From: Mesorhizobium sp. SOD10 | GTDB lineage: Bacteria; Pseudomonadota; Alphaproteobacteria; Rhizobiales; Rhizobiaceae | Direction: 5' to 3' | NCBI GenBank assembly: GCA_000824805.1 | Contig: CCNA01000006.1 | Location: 1-64,000 of the forward strand | DNA: 64,000 nucleotides | In this document: positions 8,033 to 18,978 of the stretch, one piece after another | How the letters are laid out: every line of letters starts with the position of its first letter | Position numbering within the stretch: position 1 is the stretch's first letter | Translations under genes and position numbers: made by a program | The notes under the pieces: generated by a model | Database searches by the model: none | What the model was told of the DNA's origin: nothing | The model's input: only the letters and a program-made list of their open reading frames with translations

Positions 8033-8827
8033 TCAGGCCTTGAATCGCGACCAAGCTAAGCAGCCGCTGACGAACGGCGATGTGCTGACGAGAAGGGCAC
8101 CGTTCGCATGCAACCTGAATAGCCCTGCCCATGAGACCGGCCCAACGACCCACACAGATCCGTCGGAGCTGGTCCATTTTAAGCCCGTGCTGGCACCAAG
8201 AACCACTTGCATCATGGAGGCCGGGCTCATCCCCCTTTGAAAGACCACTATCGTTTCGGAGTTTCGGGTGAAGCTCGGTCCGACCCCTGCCGCTAGCCCT
8301 GACAGTAAGACAATGCTCGTCAAGGCAGCGCTCGCGCTCCCACTCGCCGTCCCGCTCCGGCTCGGCAAGACCCACGCGAGCAGCAAAGGTCCAAGACCAA
8401 AGACAACGACCCACCCGATGTCCCAGGCCAGCGGAGCATCGCTATTCATCTTGATCCGATGGAGCCCCAGCAGCCAGTGAAAGACAGCGGCATCGACAAC
8501 GTGCCACAGGCCAAACCCGACCAGCGACAGCCGCAGAATCTCACTTGTCGTGACGACGCGTGAGTTGGCTGCGCGTGCCGCTACCAGCAAAATGGTTGCC
8601 AATACTAGCAAAAGGTACATCGCCAGATGGAACAGGCCGTCGCTCATGATCTGGAACCGCAAGTCGGCTTCGGGGGAAACGGCTGAAAGCAAGTGATGCC
8701 ACTGCAAGATCTGGTGCAAAACGATGCCATCGAAAAATCCAGCCAGCGCGAAGCCGACCAGCAGCCATCCGCAAAGCGCCTTGCGATCCAGGCCACCAAG
8801 AGAACGGCCAACGGCCTCATGGAGCGA
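8033..8827 (-). CDS. DUF2243 membrane protein
   Basis: Polytopic membrane protein of about 264 aa with roughly seven hydrophobic segments. The DUF2243 hallmarks are GFFDGIVLHQILQWHHLLS near the N-terminus and FGLWHVVDAAVFHWLLGLHR in the middle, with conserved histidines that could bind metal or heme. The start MSLHEAVGRS has GGAGG 5 nt upstream. It overlaps the end of a 51-aa membrane protein by 11 nt, so the two are translationally coupled. DUF2243 genes often neighbour cytochrome oxidase genes, as here; biochemical role not established. Confidence 0.85.
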   Translation of the reverse strand, partial: SLHEAVGRSLGGLDRKALCGWLLVGFALAGFFDGIVLHQILQWHHLLSAVSPEADLRFQIMSDGLFHLAMYLLLVLATILLVAARAANSRVVTTSEILRLSLVGFGLWHVVDAAVFHWLLGLHRIKMNSDAPLAWDIGWVVVFGLGPLLLAWVLPSRSGTASGSASAALTSIVLLSGLAAGVGPSFTRNSETIVVFQRGMSPASMMQVVLGASTGLKWTSSDGSVWVVGPVSWAGLFRLHANGALLVSTSPFVSGCLAWSRFKA

Positions 8828-8972
8828 CATCGGGTCCTCCCACATCCGTGCCGCCGATCGGCGCCTTCTCCGGCGGACCATGGAGGCCATGACGGGCCTC
8901 CAGCCAAAACACGACAATCAATCCCCCGGCGACCGCCGAAAGCACCAGTAGGGCTGCAAACATCTCCAGCAT
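8817..8972 (-). CDS. 51-aa single-span membrane protein
   Basis: MLEMFAALLVLSAVAGGLIV forms one transmembrane helix, followed by a short hydrophilic tail with many Gly and Pro. It overlaps the DUF2243 start and precedes it in one transcription unit with a stress-type promoter 24 nt upstream. Size and position suggest an accessory subunit of the DUF2243 protein or an oxidase; no named family recognised. Confidence 0.6.
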   Translation of the reverse strand: MLEMFAALLVLSAVAGGLIVVFWLEARHGLHGPPEKAPIGGTDVGGPDVAP

Positions 8973-8995
8973 TGGCGTCGCTCCTGTCGCAACCG

Positions 8996-9020
8996 AACAG
9001 GCCGTTGGTTTGGTTGTTCC
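8996..9020 (-). promoter_or_regulatory. Candidate EcfG-type promoter for the DUF2243 unit
   Basis: Minus strand reads GGAAC, 18 bases, TTCGG, 24 nt before the 51-aa gene. It is back to back with a similar element for ctaD. Confidence 0.5.
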
Positions 9021-9051
9021 AGCGGCCGGAAAATTTACCGCCAATCGGTGG

Positions 9052-9076
9052 GGAACAATCCCCACATTGTCCGGTT
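9052..9076 (+). promoter_or_regulatory. Candidate EcfG-type promoter for ctaD
   Basis: Plus strand reads GGAAC, 18 bases, TTCGG, about 60 nt before the ctaD start. It is 31 bp from the divergent element at 8996-9020. Confidence 0.5.
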
Positions 9077-9122
9077 CGGTGCGCCTGGCGCGTGCATAAC
9101 TCGCTGCCAATCACCCGGCTGA

Positions 9123-10796
<1,674 letters not shown>

Positions 10797-10847
10797 GCTA
10801 CCTGAGGCACCCGCTGGAGGTTCATCCAGGCCCGTTGAGCGCCAACG

Positions 10848-11341
10848 TTGCCTTCCGAAGACATCTTTGCGCTTCAAGACGAGATCGCGCTGGCAGCGGT
10901 GGGCGCCATTGCGCCGAGGGTGCGGAAGGCCGAGATCCAACGCGTCAGGCGCAGGCGCCCTGACAGTCTCGATGCCTATCATCTCGTGCTGCAGGCCCAG
11001 CGTGATGTCGATTCCGGTATGCCGGAGCAAGGGACCAGGGCGCTGGTACTTCTTGAGCACGCGATCGCGCTCGAACCGGCCTATGCGCTCGCGCATGGCA
11101 ATACTGCGATGTGCCATCCTTCGCGCCCGCCTGAAGGAGATCAACCGCGCGTTTTCAATCCGTCACGCCCGGGCGGCCCTTGTTCATGGACAGGATGACG
11201 CGCTCGCCCTGACATGGGCGGGCTTTTCCCATCGGGATGGATGCGCTTGATCGCGCCGATGACGGGTTGATCGCCAGGGCGGCTTCCAGTGCCTCGCTCG
11301 AAGAGAGATTTACTTCTGATCGGAAGCAGCGCGATAGCTAA
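10848..11341 (+). pseudogene. Adenylate cyclase/TPR protein, C-terminal remnant
   Basis: Reads EDIFALQDEIALAAVGAIAP, then DSLDAYHLVLQAQRDVDSG and ALVLLEHAIALEPAYALAHG, which is the TPR-bearing tail of rhizobial class III adenylate cyclase-like proteins. A frame change near 11115 leads to LKEINRAFSIRHARAALVHG and QDDALALTWAGFS. A second one near 11230 leads to IGMDALDRADDGLIARA and a stop about 11341. The cyclase catalytic domain is absent. Non-functional fragment. Confidence 0.6.
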
Positions 11342-11347
11342 CCCACC

Positions 11348-13117
11348 CTATGCTGCTTTCTGACCGCGGGCATTGAACGGATGCGCCAGCGTGAAAGCAT
11401 CCGGTTGCAGCCCCCGCTCAACCTGTCTCCAGGTTACAGGACGGGCGATCGCGAAGCCGGGTCGTGCTCGGGGCGAAAACGCACCGACCGCGGTGTTGCC
11501 CCGCCCGTTGCGAAGATAGTCCAGGAAGATATGCCCTCTTCGCGCCACGGGATCGGCTGACACCAGGTACCGGTCCGGATCGGCATCGACCAGGCGTTGA
11601 GCGAGAGACCTCGCCAATTGGCGCGCGCGGTCATGGGTCATCCTGGTGGTGAGCGGAGCCATCAGGTGGATGCCTTTGCCGCCGGTCACCTTCGGCCAAC
11701 TCTCCAGGCCAGCCGCTTCCAAGATGTCGCGCAAAGACAAGGCGGCTTCGATCACCTGGTCCCACGGAACGCCCTCTCCGGGATCGAGATCCAGGACAAC
11801 CCGGTCGGCATGTTCTATATCGTCGACCTTGGCGTTCCACGGATGCAGTTCGACGGCATCCATAGCGACCAAGCCGAGCAGGCCGTCGAGGTCATCGATC
11901 CATACCCGGACACCCTCACCGCCCTCGCGCTTCTGGATGCGCAGCTGGTGCACCGCCGCAGGTATCGCAGGCAGTGGCCCCTTGTGATAGAAGGTGATGC
12001 CCAAGACATGGCGGACCAGCTTGAGTGGTCGCCGGCCGAGGTGGATCAGTGCTTGATCGGCCACGCGCTCCCAGTATCGCGCGAGCTCCTCCTTCGAAGG
12101 AGCGACGGCTTGGGGCAGAAGCTGCAAAATGTTCTCGCGAGGGACGCCGCTTTGGACCTCAGACCTGCGCTTGGAGGGCGACGGCGGCTTGGCCGGAATC
12201 GTCTGAAGGTCTTCGCGCAATCCCTTGAACACGGCCTCGCGCAATATCCCCCTGTCGGTCACACCGCTGAACTGTATCTCGGCCAGCACAACGGGTTTCA
12301 CCCAGGTGGCCTTGGGCTTTTGGATCGGCTCTGACAAAGGAGATTTGCTGACGATAAGCGGGTCGAGCCGCTCTCGAATGCGCCGCGCCGCTTCCAGTGT
12401 GTAGCCGCTTTGAGCTTTCCCGGCATAAAGCAGCCGATCGCCGTCCTGCTTGCCGATATAGAGCGAGGCTATACGGCGCGGTTGAGCGCCGAGCTTCTCG
12501 ACAAACGCGACGATCGGAAAAGTGTCGCTCTTGATGCATTTCACCTTGAGCCAGCTCGTTTGGACACCCGAGCGATAGACAGCGTCCACCCGCTTCGAGA
12601 CGATCCCCTCCAAGCCCATTCGGCAGGCGTGCTCGAACACGTTCTTGCCACTCATTTCAAGGTGCTCAGCGTAGGTCAATATCGGCGCGGTGTCCCTCAG
12701 CAGGTGCTGCAGCGCGCCCTTGCGATCAATCAGGGGCTGCTGCCGAAGGTCCTTCCCGTTGAGGTGCAACAGGTCGAAGCCAAAGAACATAAGCTTGGAG
12801 GAGTTCGGATTGCCCAACTCCCGCTCCAGAGCCTGAAAGTCAGGCAGACCGGTGGCGCCGAGAACGACAATTTCGCCATCGAGTATGGCGGATTTGACCG
12901 GCAGATTCGCGGCGGCCTGGACGATACGCCTATAACGGTGCGACCAGTCGTAGCCGCGCCGCGTGAATGCCTTAGCCTTCCCAGCCTCCACCACCAGCTG
13001 CGTTCGGTAGCCGTCATATTTGATTTCATGCACCCAGTCGCCGTCACCAGGCGGCTTGTCTGCCAAGGTTGGCGATTGGAACTCGATGAATGCGAGTTGG
13101 CCCTTCGCTCTATGCAT
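11348..13117 (-). CDS. ligD: DNA ligase D, ligase plus polymerase domains
   Basis: Two-domain enzyme for non-homologous end joining. The N-terminal ATP-dependent ligase carries the nucleotidyl Lys in HEIKYDGYRTQ (about residue 32), LDGEIVVLGATGLPDFQ, FDLLHLNGKDLR, GLEGIVSKR and WLKVKC. From about residue 330 a primase-polymerase domain carries the catalytic acids in DRVVLDLDPGEGVPW plus KVTGGKGIHLM and VSADPVARRGHIFLDYL. The 3'-phosphoesterase domain of full LigD is missing, as in many rhizobial LigD paralogs. The start MHRAKG at 13117 follows GGGAG. No ku gene lies in the window. A candidate stress promoter sits just upstream, agreeing with known RpoE2 control of some rhizobial NHEJ genes. 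Confidence 0.92.
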   Translation of the reverse strand: MHRAKGQLAFIEFQSPTLADKPPGDGDWVHEIKYDGYRTQLVVEAGKAKAFTRRGYDWSHRYRRIVQAAANLPVKSAILDGEIVVLGATGLPDFQALERELGNPNSSKLMFFGFDLLHLNGKDLRQQPLIDRKGALQHLLRDTAPILTYAEHLEMSGKNVFEHACRMGLEGIVSKRVDAVYRSGVQTSWLKVKCIKSDTFPIVAFVEKLGAQPRRIASLYIGKQDGDRLLYAGKAQSGYTLEAARRIRERLDPLIVSKSPLSEPIQKPKATWVKPVVLAEIQFSGVTDRGILREAVFKGLREDLQTIPAKPPSPSKRRSEVQSGVPRENILQLLPQAVAPSKEELARYWERVADQALIHLGRRPLKLVRHVLGITFYHKGPLPAIPAAVHQLRIQKREGGEGVRVWIDDLDGLLGLVAMDAVELHPWNAKVDDIEHADRVVLDLDPGEGVPWDQVIEAALSLRDILEAAGLESWPKVTGGKGIHLMAPLTTRMTHDRARQLARSLAQRLVDADPDRYLVSADPVARRGHIFLDYLRNGRGNTAVGAFSPRARPGFAIARPVTWRQVERGLQPDAFTLAHPFNARGQKAA

Positions 13118-13145
13118 GCACTCGTGTCTCCCGCAACGGGGACTC

Positions 13146-13170
13146 AAACCGTGCCGCAGCGATCGGTTCC
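13146..13170 (-). promoter_or_regulatory. Candidate EcfG-type promoter of ligD
   Basis: Minus strand reads GGAAC, 18 bases, TTGAG, ending 29 nt before the ligD start. It begins GGAACCGATCG, like the element before the ligD pseudogene. Confidence 0.55.
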
Positions 13171-13386
13171 GATCATTTTAGCAAAAATGAATATAAAATC
13201 GGCTGCGCCAGGTGCGGTCGGGACATCGGCTCCAGCGCAAGTTCAACGCACGCCGGTATCATTGCCACTGCGGAGGGCAATGACCGTGGCTTAGACCCTC
13301 TCCTCAAAGCCATCCAGCTTCTGCCAGTTAAAGATGATCCTAATGCCTGGTTCGTCCGGGGCATTGACGGCCCATCTGCAACGTGA

Positions 13387-13515
13387 GCGGACGAGTGGTG
13401 TACAATTGATGTCGAGTTGCGCGCCTCTACCCAACCGGCACGGGCCGGCCCCTACGAGACATTCAGGGACAAGCAGGACGGCTGCACCAAAGTGGTGATG
13501 CGCCCGCATGGCTGA
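13387..13515 (+). pseudogene. Zinc-dependent alcohol dehydrogenase, C-terminal scrap
   Basis: A 43-codon open stretch reads DEWCTIDVELRASTQPARAG then PYETFRDKQDGCTKVVMRPH and a stop. The ETFRDKxDGCxKVV ending is typical of the C-terminus of glutathione/formaldehyde-type zinc alcohol dehydrogenases in rhizobia. There is no start or catalytic domain. Identification rests on this short ending only. Confidence 0.4.
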
Positions 13516-14178
13516 TCCCGGGCGTGTGGTTAACTGCTCGCGTCACAAACCGCGCGTTCGTTCACTCATCGAGGCACCGACAGGATTTCGAGTCGAACCG
13601 GTCCACCGCGATCGCAGCTTGTGCAGAATAGTGCTCGCTCTACAGAACTGAACAACGCGGCCTTGCCCACCAAAGACGGCATCACTTGGGATGGAACTGA
13701 CCTGGTCGACCAAAACAAGCGCCCAATGGATCCTGATGTCTTTGCAACACAGGCTTCGGCAACATCCTCAATTATAACTTGGATGGGACGGTGACCAAGA
13801 ACGTCGTCCGCTCAAGCTTCGTGATCTTGCCGGCGCAACGAATGGCAGATCGGCGTTCATCATTTTTTCCGAATTATTTTCTGGTCTCCGATGGCTAGTG
13901 ACTCCGCTCTCGGTTACATAGCTGTCATTCGTGATTGAGCTCGGTAGGAATCTTCAGAGCGGCCCTTGGGAATGGCTGCGCTTTGGATCGGCCGTTCGGC
14001 CCACTTCAACGCCGGCTTGGCGCGCTTTCTCTCAAGTTGCAGTGATTCTGTCGCTGACCAAGATCCCATCTGCTCCTCGCGGCGTACGTAGCCGATCATG
14101 AATGGCTGAACTAGCCGGAAGCGTTCCTGTGGCGTGAAAGAGGTGATCTCCGGTGTGTCCGAAGCTCCCGGGTTGCCG
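13516..14178. other. Gene-poor stretch with possible coding debris
   Basis: No complete gene is visible. A plus-strand patch (13640-13790) and a minus-strand patch at 13914-14170 (SFTPQERFRLVQPFMIGYVR, KPALKWAERPIQSAAIPKG) have coding-like codon use but no start, ribosome site or family I recognise. They may be remnants, like the debris upstream. The right edge marks the border to the intact sugar-transport region. Confidence 0.35.
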
Positions 14179-15180
14179 CTACTTAATGATGCCAATCTTC
14201 TTGCGATCGATGGTAACGAAGACAGCGCAAACCAGAACAATTCCTTTGACGATATTCTGAAGGTATGGGTCCACGCCGATCATGTTCATGCCGTTCGATA
14301 GCAGAGTGATGATCAAAACGCCTAGTATGGTACCGACAACACTGCCCACACCTCCCGTCAAAGGCGTTCCGCCAACCACGACAGCTGCAATGACGTCCAG
14401 TTCCAGCCCCTCGCCGAGCTGCGCCGTGGCTGCCATGGCGCGAGCGCCCTGAAGCAACCCTGCGATGCCGCATAATGCCCCGAGGAGCACGTACATGGAG
14501 ATCTTGACGCGATCGACTTGGATGCCCGTTAAAATGGCCACACGCTCGCCGCCGCCGATGGCGCGAACCTCACGGCCAAACACTGTCCTGTTGATGATGC
14601 CATAAGCAACCAGAGTGAGCACCAAGCCAATGATAACGGAATGAGGAATGCCCAAAGTTCGATTGGTGTAGGTGTCCAGAAACTGCTCGTCCTCGATCGA
14701 CACAGGAGCGCCGCGAGTGAAAAGAAGCACGATGCCGCGATACACCACCATCGCCCCCATGGTGGCTATGAAGGACGGGACCTTGCCCTTGGCAAGCAAC
14801 ATGCCATTGATCCAGCCGGCGGCCGCGCCAACGGCAATGGCCGGAATGATTGCCGCAGCACCGAGACGATCTGCGGTCAGCGCCGTCAACAACGCCGCGA
14901 GCGCCACGATTGAGCCGACCGAAAGATCGATGGAACCGGCCATAATGACGAAGGTCATGCCCAGCGCCGCGACCAGCAGCACCGTGCCCTGTTGAAGCAC
15001 GATGAGAAGGTTGCCGAAGGTCAGGAAGCGTGGTGACAATATCGAGAAAATCACAATCAGCAGAACGAGCGTGGCTAGCGGAAAGCTGCGCTTGAGGAGT
15101 TCAAGCCTGCCTGCGTTCCTGATCGGTCCGCCACTTGCGTTCAGCGTCTCCGTCGTGCTGGCTGTCTCGTTCGTTTCCAT
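14179..15180 (-). CDS. Sugar ABC transporter permease (RbsC family)
   Basis: Inner-membrane permease of a carbohydrate importer, 333 aa with about 9-10 hydrophobic segments. Family marks are the AxxMxxVIMAGSIDLSVGSI-type motif (FVIMAGSIDLSVGSIVALAA) and the coupling region ELDVIAAVVVGGTPLTGG. It is the last gene of a three-gene minus-strand operon (binding protein, ATPase, permease); its ATG begins 2 nt after the ATPase stop. The substrate is probably a sugar or sugar acid related to the divergent four-carbon acid genes. Intact. Confidence 0.92.
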   Translation of the reverse strand: METNETASTTETLNASGGPIRNAGRLELLKRSFPLATLVLLIVIFSILSPRFLTFGNLLIVLQQGTVLLVAALGMTFVIMAGSIDLSVGSIVALAALLTALTADRLGAAAIIPAIAVGAAAGWINGMLLAKGKVPSFIATMGAMVVYRGIVLLFTRGAPVSIEDEQFLDTYTNRTLGIPHSVIIGLVLTLVAYGIINRTVFGREVRAIGGGERVAILTGIQVDRVKISMYVLLGALCGIAGLLQGARAMAATAQLGEGLELDVIAAVVVGGTPLTGGVGSVVGTILGVLIITLLSNGMNMIGVDPYLQNIVKGIVLVCAVFVTIDRKKIGIIK

Positions 15181-15182
15181 GG

Positions 15183-16679
15183 TCAGGCCATATGTCCAAT
15201 GATGTCGTGTTCGGTGGCATCGGCTGCCGTCTCGATGCGATGCGTGACATATCCCTGTCGAAGCACCAGCAGACGGTCTGACATGCCGATCAATTCAGGC
15301 ATGTCTTCCGAGGACAGGATTATGGCGAGGCCCTGCGCCGCCTTCTGCCTTATGATGCGGTAGATTTCCGCGCGGGCGCCGATATCGACGCCGCGCGTGG
15401 GGTTGTTGAGCAGGAGCAGGCGGGGCTGGATGGCCAGGCATTTGCCGATCACCACCTTTTGCAGATTGCCTCCGGAGAGTGAACGACAGGACGCATCGAC
15501 GCTTTGCGCCTTGATGCCGATCTGGGCGATGAGATCGCCCGCGATGGCGGCGGCAGCGGCGCGATCGAAGACCGGCCCATGATGCGGCGGGCGGGCCATC
15601 ACCAGATTGTCGAGTACGCTGAACTCGGCAATCAGCCCTTCATTGTTACGGTCGCCCGGCAGGTGGGCGACGCCCTGTCGCCAGGCGAAAGTCGGGCTCG
15701 ACGGCGCGTATGAACCGCCTACGAGCTTCATAGAGCCATGGCGCAAAGGCAAGTCGCCGCAAATGGCCGCAAACAGCGCTTCGGCGCCGGCGCCTTTCAA
15801 TCCGGCAAGGCCGAGGATTTCGCCAGCGCGAACATCCAGGCTGATGTTGTTGAGTTCGCGCCCGACAGCAACGTCGCTGATTTCGAGAACGACGGGATCC
15901 CGCGCCGTCCTGCCTGGGTCTTTCGCCGGCCGCGGCGGATAGATGCTTTTCGCAAGCTCGCGCCCCACCATGCGGTGATGAATTTCACGCGGCGCAATCT
16001 CGCTCGTGCGAAACGTTCCGACAAATTGCCCATCTTTGAGAATCGTCAATTCGTCGGCGACGGCAAGCACCTCGTCGAGGTGATGGGAAACGAAGGCTAT
16101 CGTCATCCCCTGCCCCCTGAGTTCGCTGATGACGCGAAGGACGGCCTGAACCTCTCGATGATCCAGATAAGCGGTGGACTCATCGAGAAGGAGAATCTTC
16201 GGACTTGTAGAGAGCGCTCGAGCGATCTCGATGCATTTCAGCTCACCAAGATTGAGCCGACCCGTATCGGATGAGACCGATATCTGCGCGCCGATCCGCT
16301 CGAGGATCGCCTGCGCTGCCGATTCCATGCGTCTGCGGTCGATAAAACCGAGGCGGCCGGCAAACATCCGCAGGCGGTCGATGAAGATGTTCTCCGCAAC
16401 GGACAATGAGCGATTGATCGTGATTTCCTGGTAGACGAGCGACACGCCAAGGGTCGCCGCCCCGATGACACTTGGAGGGGCGTATCTTGCGCCATTCAAC
16501 GTCATTTCGCCGGCATCAGGCCGTTCGGCACCGGCAAGCATGCGCAGGGTCGTCGATTTGCCGGCTCCGTTTTCGCCCACGATCGCGTGAACCGTACCCG
16601 GCCGCAGCTCAATCGAGACGCCATGCACAGCACGTGTCTGGCCGTAGCTCTTATGCAAATTGCTCGCGGTAAGCGTCAT
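15183..16679 (-). CDS. Sugar ABC transporter ATP-binding protein, two NBDs
   Basis: RbsA-type tandem ATPase (498 aa). NBD1 has Walker A GENGAGKST and Walker B LLLDESTAYLD, with an altered signature region (LNLGELK instead of LSxGE). NBD2 has the degenerate Walker A of this family (GLKGAGAE), signature LSGGNLQKVV and an unusual Walker B, LLLLNNPTRGVD, in which both acidic residues are Asn. NBD2 is therefore probably non-hydrolytic. The start at 16679 (MTLTASNLHKSYG) is set by homology; ribosome site weak. A longer in-frame extension to 16862 overlaps the binding-protein gene and is rejected. Confidence 0.9.
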   Translation of the reverse strand: MTLTASNLHKSYGQTRAVHGVSIELRPGTVHAIVGENGAGKSTTLRMLAGAERPDAGEMTLNGARYAPPSVIGAATLGVSLVYQEITINRSLSVAENIFIDRLRMFAGRLGFIDRRRMESAAQAILERIGAQISVSSDTGRLNLGELKCIEIARALSTSPKILLLDESTAYLDHREVQAVLRVISELRGQGMTIAFVSHHLDEVLAVADELTILKDGQFVGTFRTSEIAPREIHHRMVGRELAKSIYPPRPAKDPGRTARDPVVLEISDVAVGRELNNISLDVRAGEILGLAGLKGAGAEALFAAICGDLPLRHGSMKLVGGSYAPSSPTFAWRQGVAHLPGDRNNEGLIAEFSVLDNLVMARPPHHGPVFDRAAAAAIAGDLIAQIGIKAQSVDASCRSLSGGNLQKVVIGKCLAIQPRLLLLNNPTRGVDIGARAEIYRIIRQKAAQGLAIILSSEDMPELIGMSDRLLVLRQGYVTHRIETAADATEHDIIGHMA

Positions 16680-16752
16680 GAACCGAACGCGTCCAATACC
16701 AGGGTGAGGCCTGCCCGCAACCGTAAGGCGGCAGGCAGGGCCGAATGTGCGT

Positions 16753-17820
16753 TCAGTTGCTGTATTGCATCTCGAAAACGGCTGGCTTGGCATCCTTGTT
16801 GTAGAAGCGGGAGTGCTGCCGGAAATCATAGGTGGGCACACCGCCTGGAAAATCCTTTTCAAACTGCGCGACCCGATCCTTGGTCAGCGGCAGCAGCTTG
16901 AGCTTGACGTTGTCGGCGGCGGGCGGCACGGGAATGCCCTTGATCTGGTCGAAGAGAGTTACAAGCGCGAAGCCGCCCTGAAGCCAGTGACCGCCGATGT
17001 CGAAAAGCAGATCGCCGGATTTCACCGCTTCGACATTCTCAGGGTTTAGATCCATTCCGACGACCATGACGTCCTTCCCGGGTACTTTCCCATGGTTCTT
17101 GAGAGCCGCCATCACACCGGTCGCGGTCCCCCCATTCGCCGCCCAGACGCCCGTGATGTCAGGATTGCCCTGGAAGAGTGATTCAAAAGCGGTCTGCGAT
17201 GTATCACGGACGAAATTGCCGTCGACTTCACCGGCGACGCGGACGTCGGGCGCTTCCTTGAGAGCGTCTTCCAGTCCTTTGCGGCGATCGATGGCGACCG
17301 AGGTGCCTGCGGTGCCGTTGACCACGCCGATTACTTTCTTGCCGTCCGGCCCAGGCTTGATCGCGGCGAACAGCGCCTTGGCCATTTGGTATCCGGCATC
17401 TTCATCGCTCGGCCCGATGAAGGCGATGTAATTGGGGAAACGCTCGGTTTGAGGCGAAAAGTCCGGGTAGCTGTCCGTCAGTATGACCGGAATATCGGCT
17501 TCCTTCGCCAGCGTGAGCCCTCGGGCGGCAGTGGCCCAATAGGGAGTGAAGATGATCCCGTCGACCTTTTGGGCCACCAGATCCTCAAGTGACTTGACCA
17601 TCTGGTCGGGCTTGTTGTCGGCGTTGAGCACGACCAGGTGCACGCCGAGCTCATCCGCTCCCTTCTTCATGAAGGCGACATAGCTGTTCCAGAATTGCGC
17701 GTCCAAGGTCGGCACCACTACGCCGACCGTTGGGCCGTCGGCCGCGACGGCCGCCGTTGACAGGAAGGCCGCGGCAGCGACGCCGATAACGGCTGATTTC
17801 AGCCTCGACAACAAAAACAT
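16753..17820 (-). CDS. Sugar ABC transporter periplasmic-binding protein
   Basis: RbsB/type 1 periplasmic-binding protein (355 aa). The N-terminus MFLLSRLKSAVIGVAAAAFL is a Sec signal peptide, cleaved near AVAADG. The mature protein opens TVGVVVPTLDAQFWNSYVAF, typical of this fold, with VDGIIFTPYWATAARGL and PDITGVWAANGGTATGVMAA later. The start has GGAGG 5 nt upstream. It is the first gene of the operon with the ATPase and permease, divergent from a DeoR regulator whose putative operators lie between. Ligand unknown, likely a sugar or sugar acid. Confidence 0.9.
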   Translation of the reverse strand: MFLLSRLKSAVIGVAAAAFLSTAAVAADGPTVGVVVPTLDAQFWNSYVAFMKKGADELGVHLVVLNADNKPDQMVKSLEDLVAQKVDGIIFTPYWATAARGLTLAKEADIPVILTDSYPDFSPQTERFPNYIAFIGPSDEDAGYQMAKALFAAIKPGPDGKKVIGVVNGTAGTSVAIDRRKGLEDALKEAPDVRVAGEVDGNFVRDTSQTAFESLFQGNPDITGVWAANGGTATGVMAALKNHGKVPGKDVMVVGMDLNPENVEAVKSGDLLFDIGGHWLQGGFALVTLFDQIKGIPVPPAADNVKLKLLPLTKDRVAQFEKDFPGGVPTYDFRQHSRFYNKDAKPAVFEMQYSN

Positions 17821-17883
17821 GGTTCCTCCAACCGGTTCGCAATGCAGCCCACAAGGCTCTTTGCATTGCTGGTTCATCTCGAT

Positions 17884-17968
17884 TTTGACCAGAACTGCCC
17901 GTTTCCGATCCTTCTGGTGGCGACAGTTGACGAAGTTTGATTAACATACACGGTCAAAATCAGTCAAA
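17884..17968. promoter_or_regulatory. Putative DeoR operator cluster in divergent promoter
   Basis: The gap between the binding-protein gene and deoR holds GTCAAA at 17953-17958 and 17963-17968 (10-bp spacing). An inverted pair, TTGAC-N4-TTTGAT, lies at 17927-17941, with a single TTTGAC at 17884-17889. A GTCAAA-N4-GTCAAA pair recurs before pdxA2 (20119-20134). One-turn spacing suggests a dimeric regulator binding one DNA face; the adjacent DeoR protein is the obvious candidate. Confidence 0.5.
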
Positions 17969-18093
17969 ATAATTCTATAGCAACCAAAAATGGTAGCCAT
18001 TCGGCTATCATGGTGACAAATCATTGGGCTCGCTTGGGGGATTCGTGATATTCGCGATCCCAGGCGCGCTGTGATTCATGCGGAGATGCGAAC

Positions 18094-18978
18094 GTGGCAA
18101 GGAACGTCCGAAAATCGTCGGTGGCGGACATGGCGCCTGCAGTGCCCGCCGGGCCATGGGAAGACGACGGCGGCCGCGGTCGGGTCGATCTCATTCCCGC
18201 CAAGCGTCACGCCTTCATCCTCGAATGCCTTAAACGGGAAGGAGCGGTCGGCGTTCAGGAACTCATCGATCTCATCGGCGCATCGCCTTCGACGATCCGG
18301 CGCGACCTCGAGACGCTTGAAAGGCAAGGTGCGTTGGAGCGGACGCATGGCGGGGCGATGCTTCAACGCACGGAGTTGGCTACCTTCGAGCCGGATCTCG
18401 CCACCGCGGCGCAATTCGCCAGGGCTGAGAAGGCCGCCATAGGCGCTGCTATGATGTCGGAGCTTCGAGCCGGCCAGAGCGTCATTTTTGACGCAAGCAC
18501 GACAGTTCTAGAGGTCGCGCGCGCGATCGCTGCGGCCCCTATTCCGCTTACGGCCGTCACCAACAGCCTTGCGATCGCGCAGATCCTTGCAACGGTGCCG
18601 GAAGTACGTTTGGTGATGCCTGGGGGCACCTGCAAGCCTGGTTCGCTGACGCTGATCGGCCAGCCTGGCGAGAATTTTCTGAGGACCATTCACGCGGATG
18701 TGGCCATTCTGGGCACCCACGCCATCACCGGAGACATGCTCACGGAGACTTCGCTCGAGGTTGCGGCAATGAAGCAGGCGATGATTGCGGCGGCGCGCCG
18801 TGTCGTCGTCCTTGCCGACCATTCCAAGTTCACCGCCCCTAATTTCTGCACCATCTGCCGTCTGGCCGATATCCACCAGATCATTACGGATGATGGCATC
18901 GACCAGGCTCACCTCACCAATCTTCGGACGCTCGATGTGGACGTCAGGGTCGTGCGCCTCAGCCGTTCGGGTGCTTGA
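18094..18978 (+). CDS. DeoR/GlpR family transcriptional regulator
   Basis: Repressor-type regulator of 294 aa. After a ~33-residue extension, an N-terminal winged helix-turn-helix is visible (RHAFILECLKREGAVGVQEL, then SPSTIRRDLETLERQGALER and THGGA, the classic DeoR signature). It is followed by the DeoRC sugar-phosphate-binding domain (IFDASTTVLEVARAI, VTNSLAIAQIL, LMPGGTCKPGSLTLIG, VLADHSKF). GTG start at 18094 with CGGAG upstream; a start nearer the HTH is possible. It probably senses a phosphorylated intermediate of the kinase it precedes and controls both divergent arms. Confidence 0.9.
   Translation: MARNVRKSSVADMAPAVPAGPWEDDGGRGRVDLIPAKRHAFILECLKREGAVGVQELIDLIGASPSTIRRDLETLERQGALERTHGGAMLQRTELATFEPDLATAAQFARAEKAAIGAAMMSELRAGQSVIFDASTTVLEVARAIAAAPIPLTAVTNSLAIAQILATVPEVRLVMPGGTCKPGSLTLIGQPGENFLRTIHADVAILGTHAITGDMLTETSLEVAAMKQAMIAAARRVVVLADHSKFTAPNFCTICRLADIHQIITDDGIDQAHLTNLRTLDVDVRVVRLSRSGA

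Noticed and set aside
13521..13900. Search for a tRNA or attachment site at the border of the decayed zone
   Set aside because: No cloverleaf-compatible sequence or short direct repeat supporting integration was found by eye.
13516..14178. Short frames considered as an insertion-sequence remnant
   Set aside because: No transposase motif or terminal inverted repeats could be seen.
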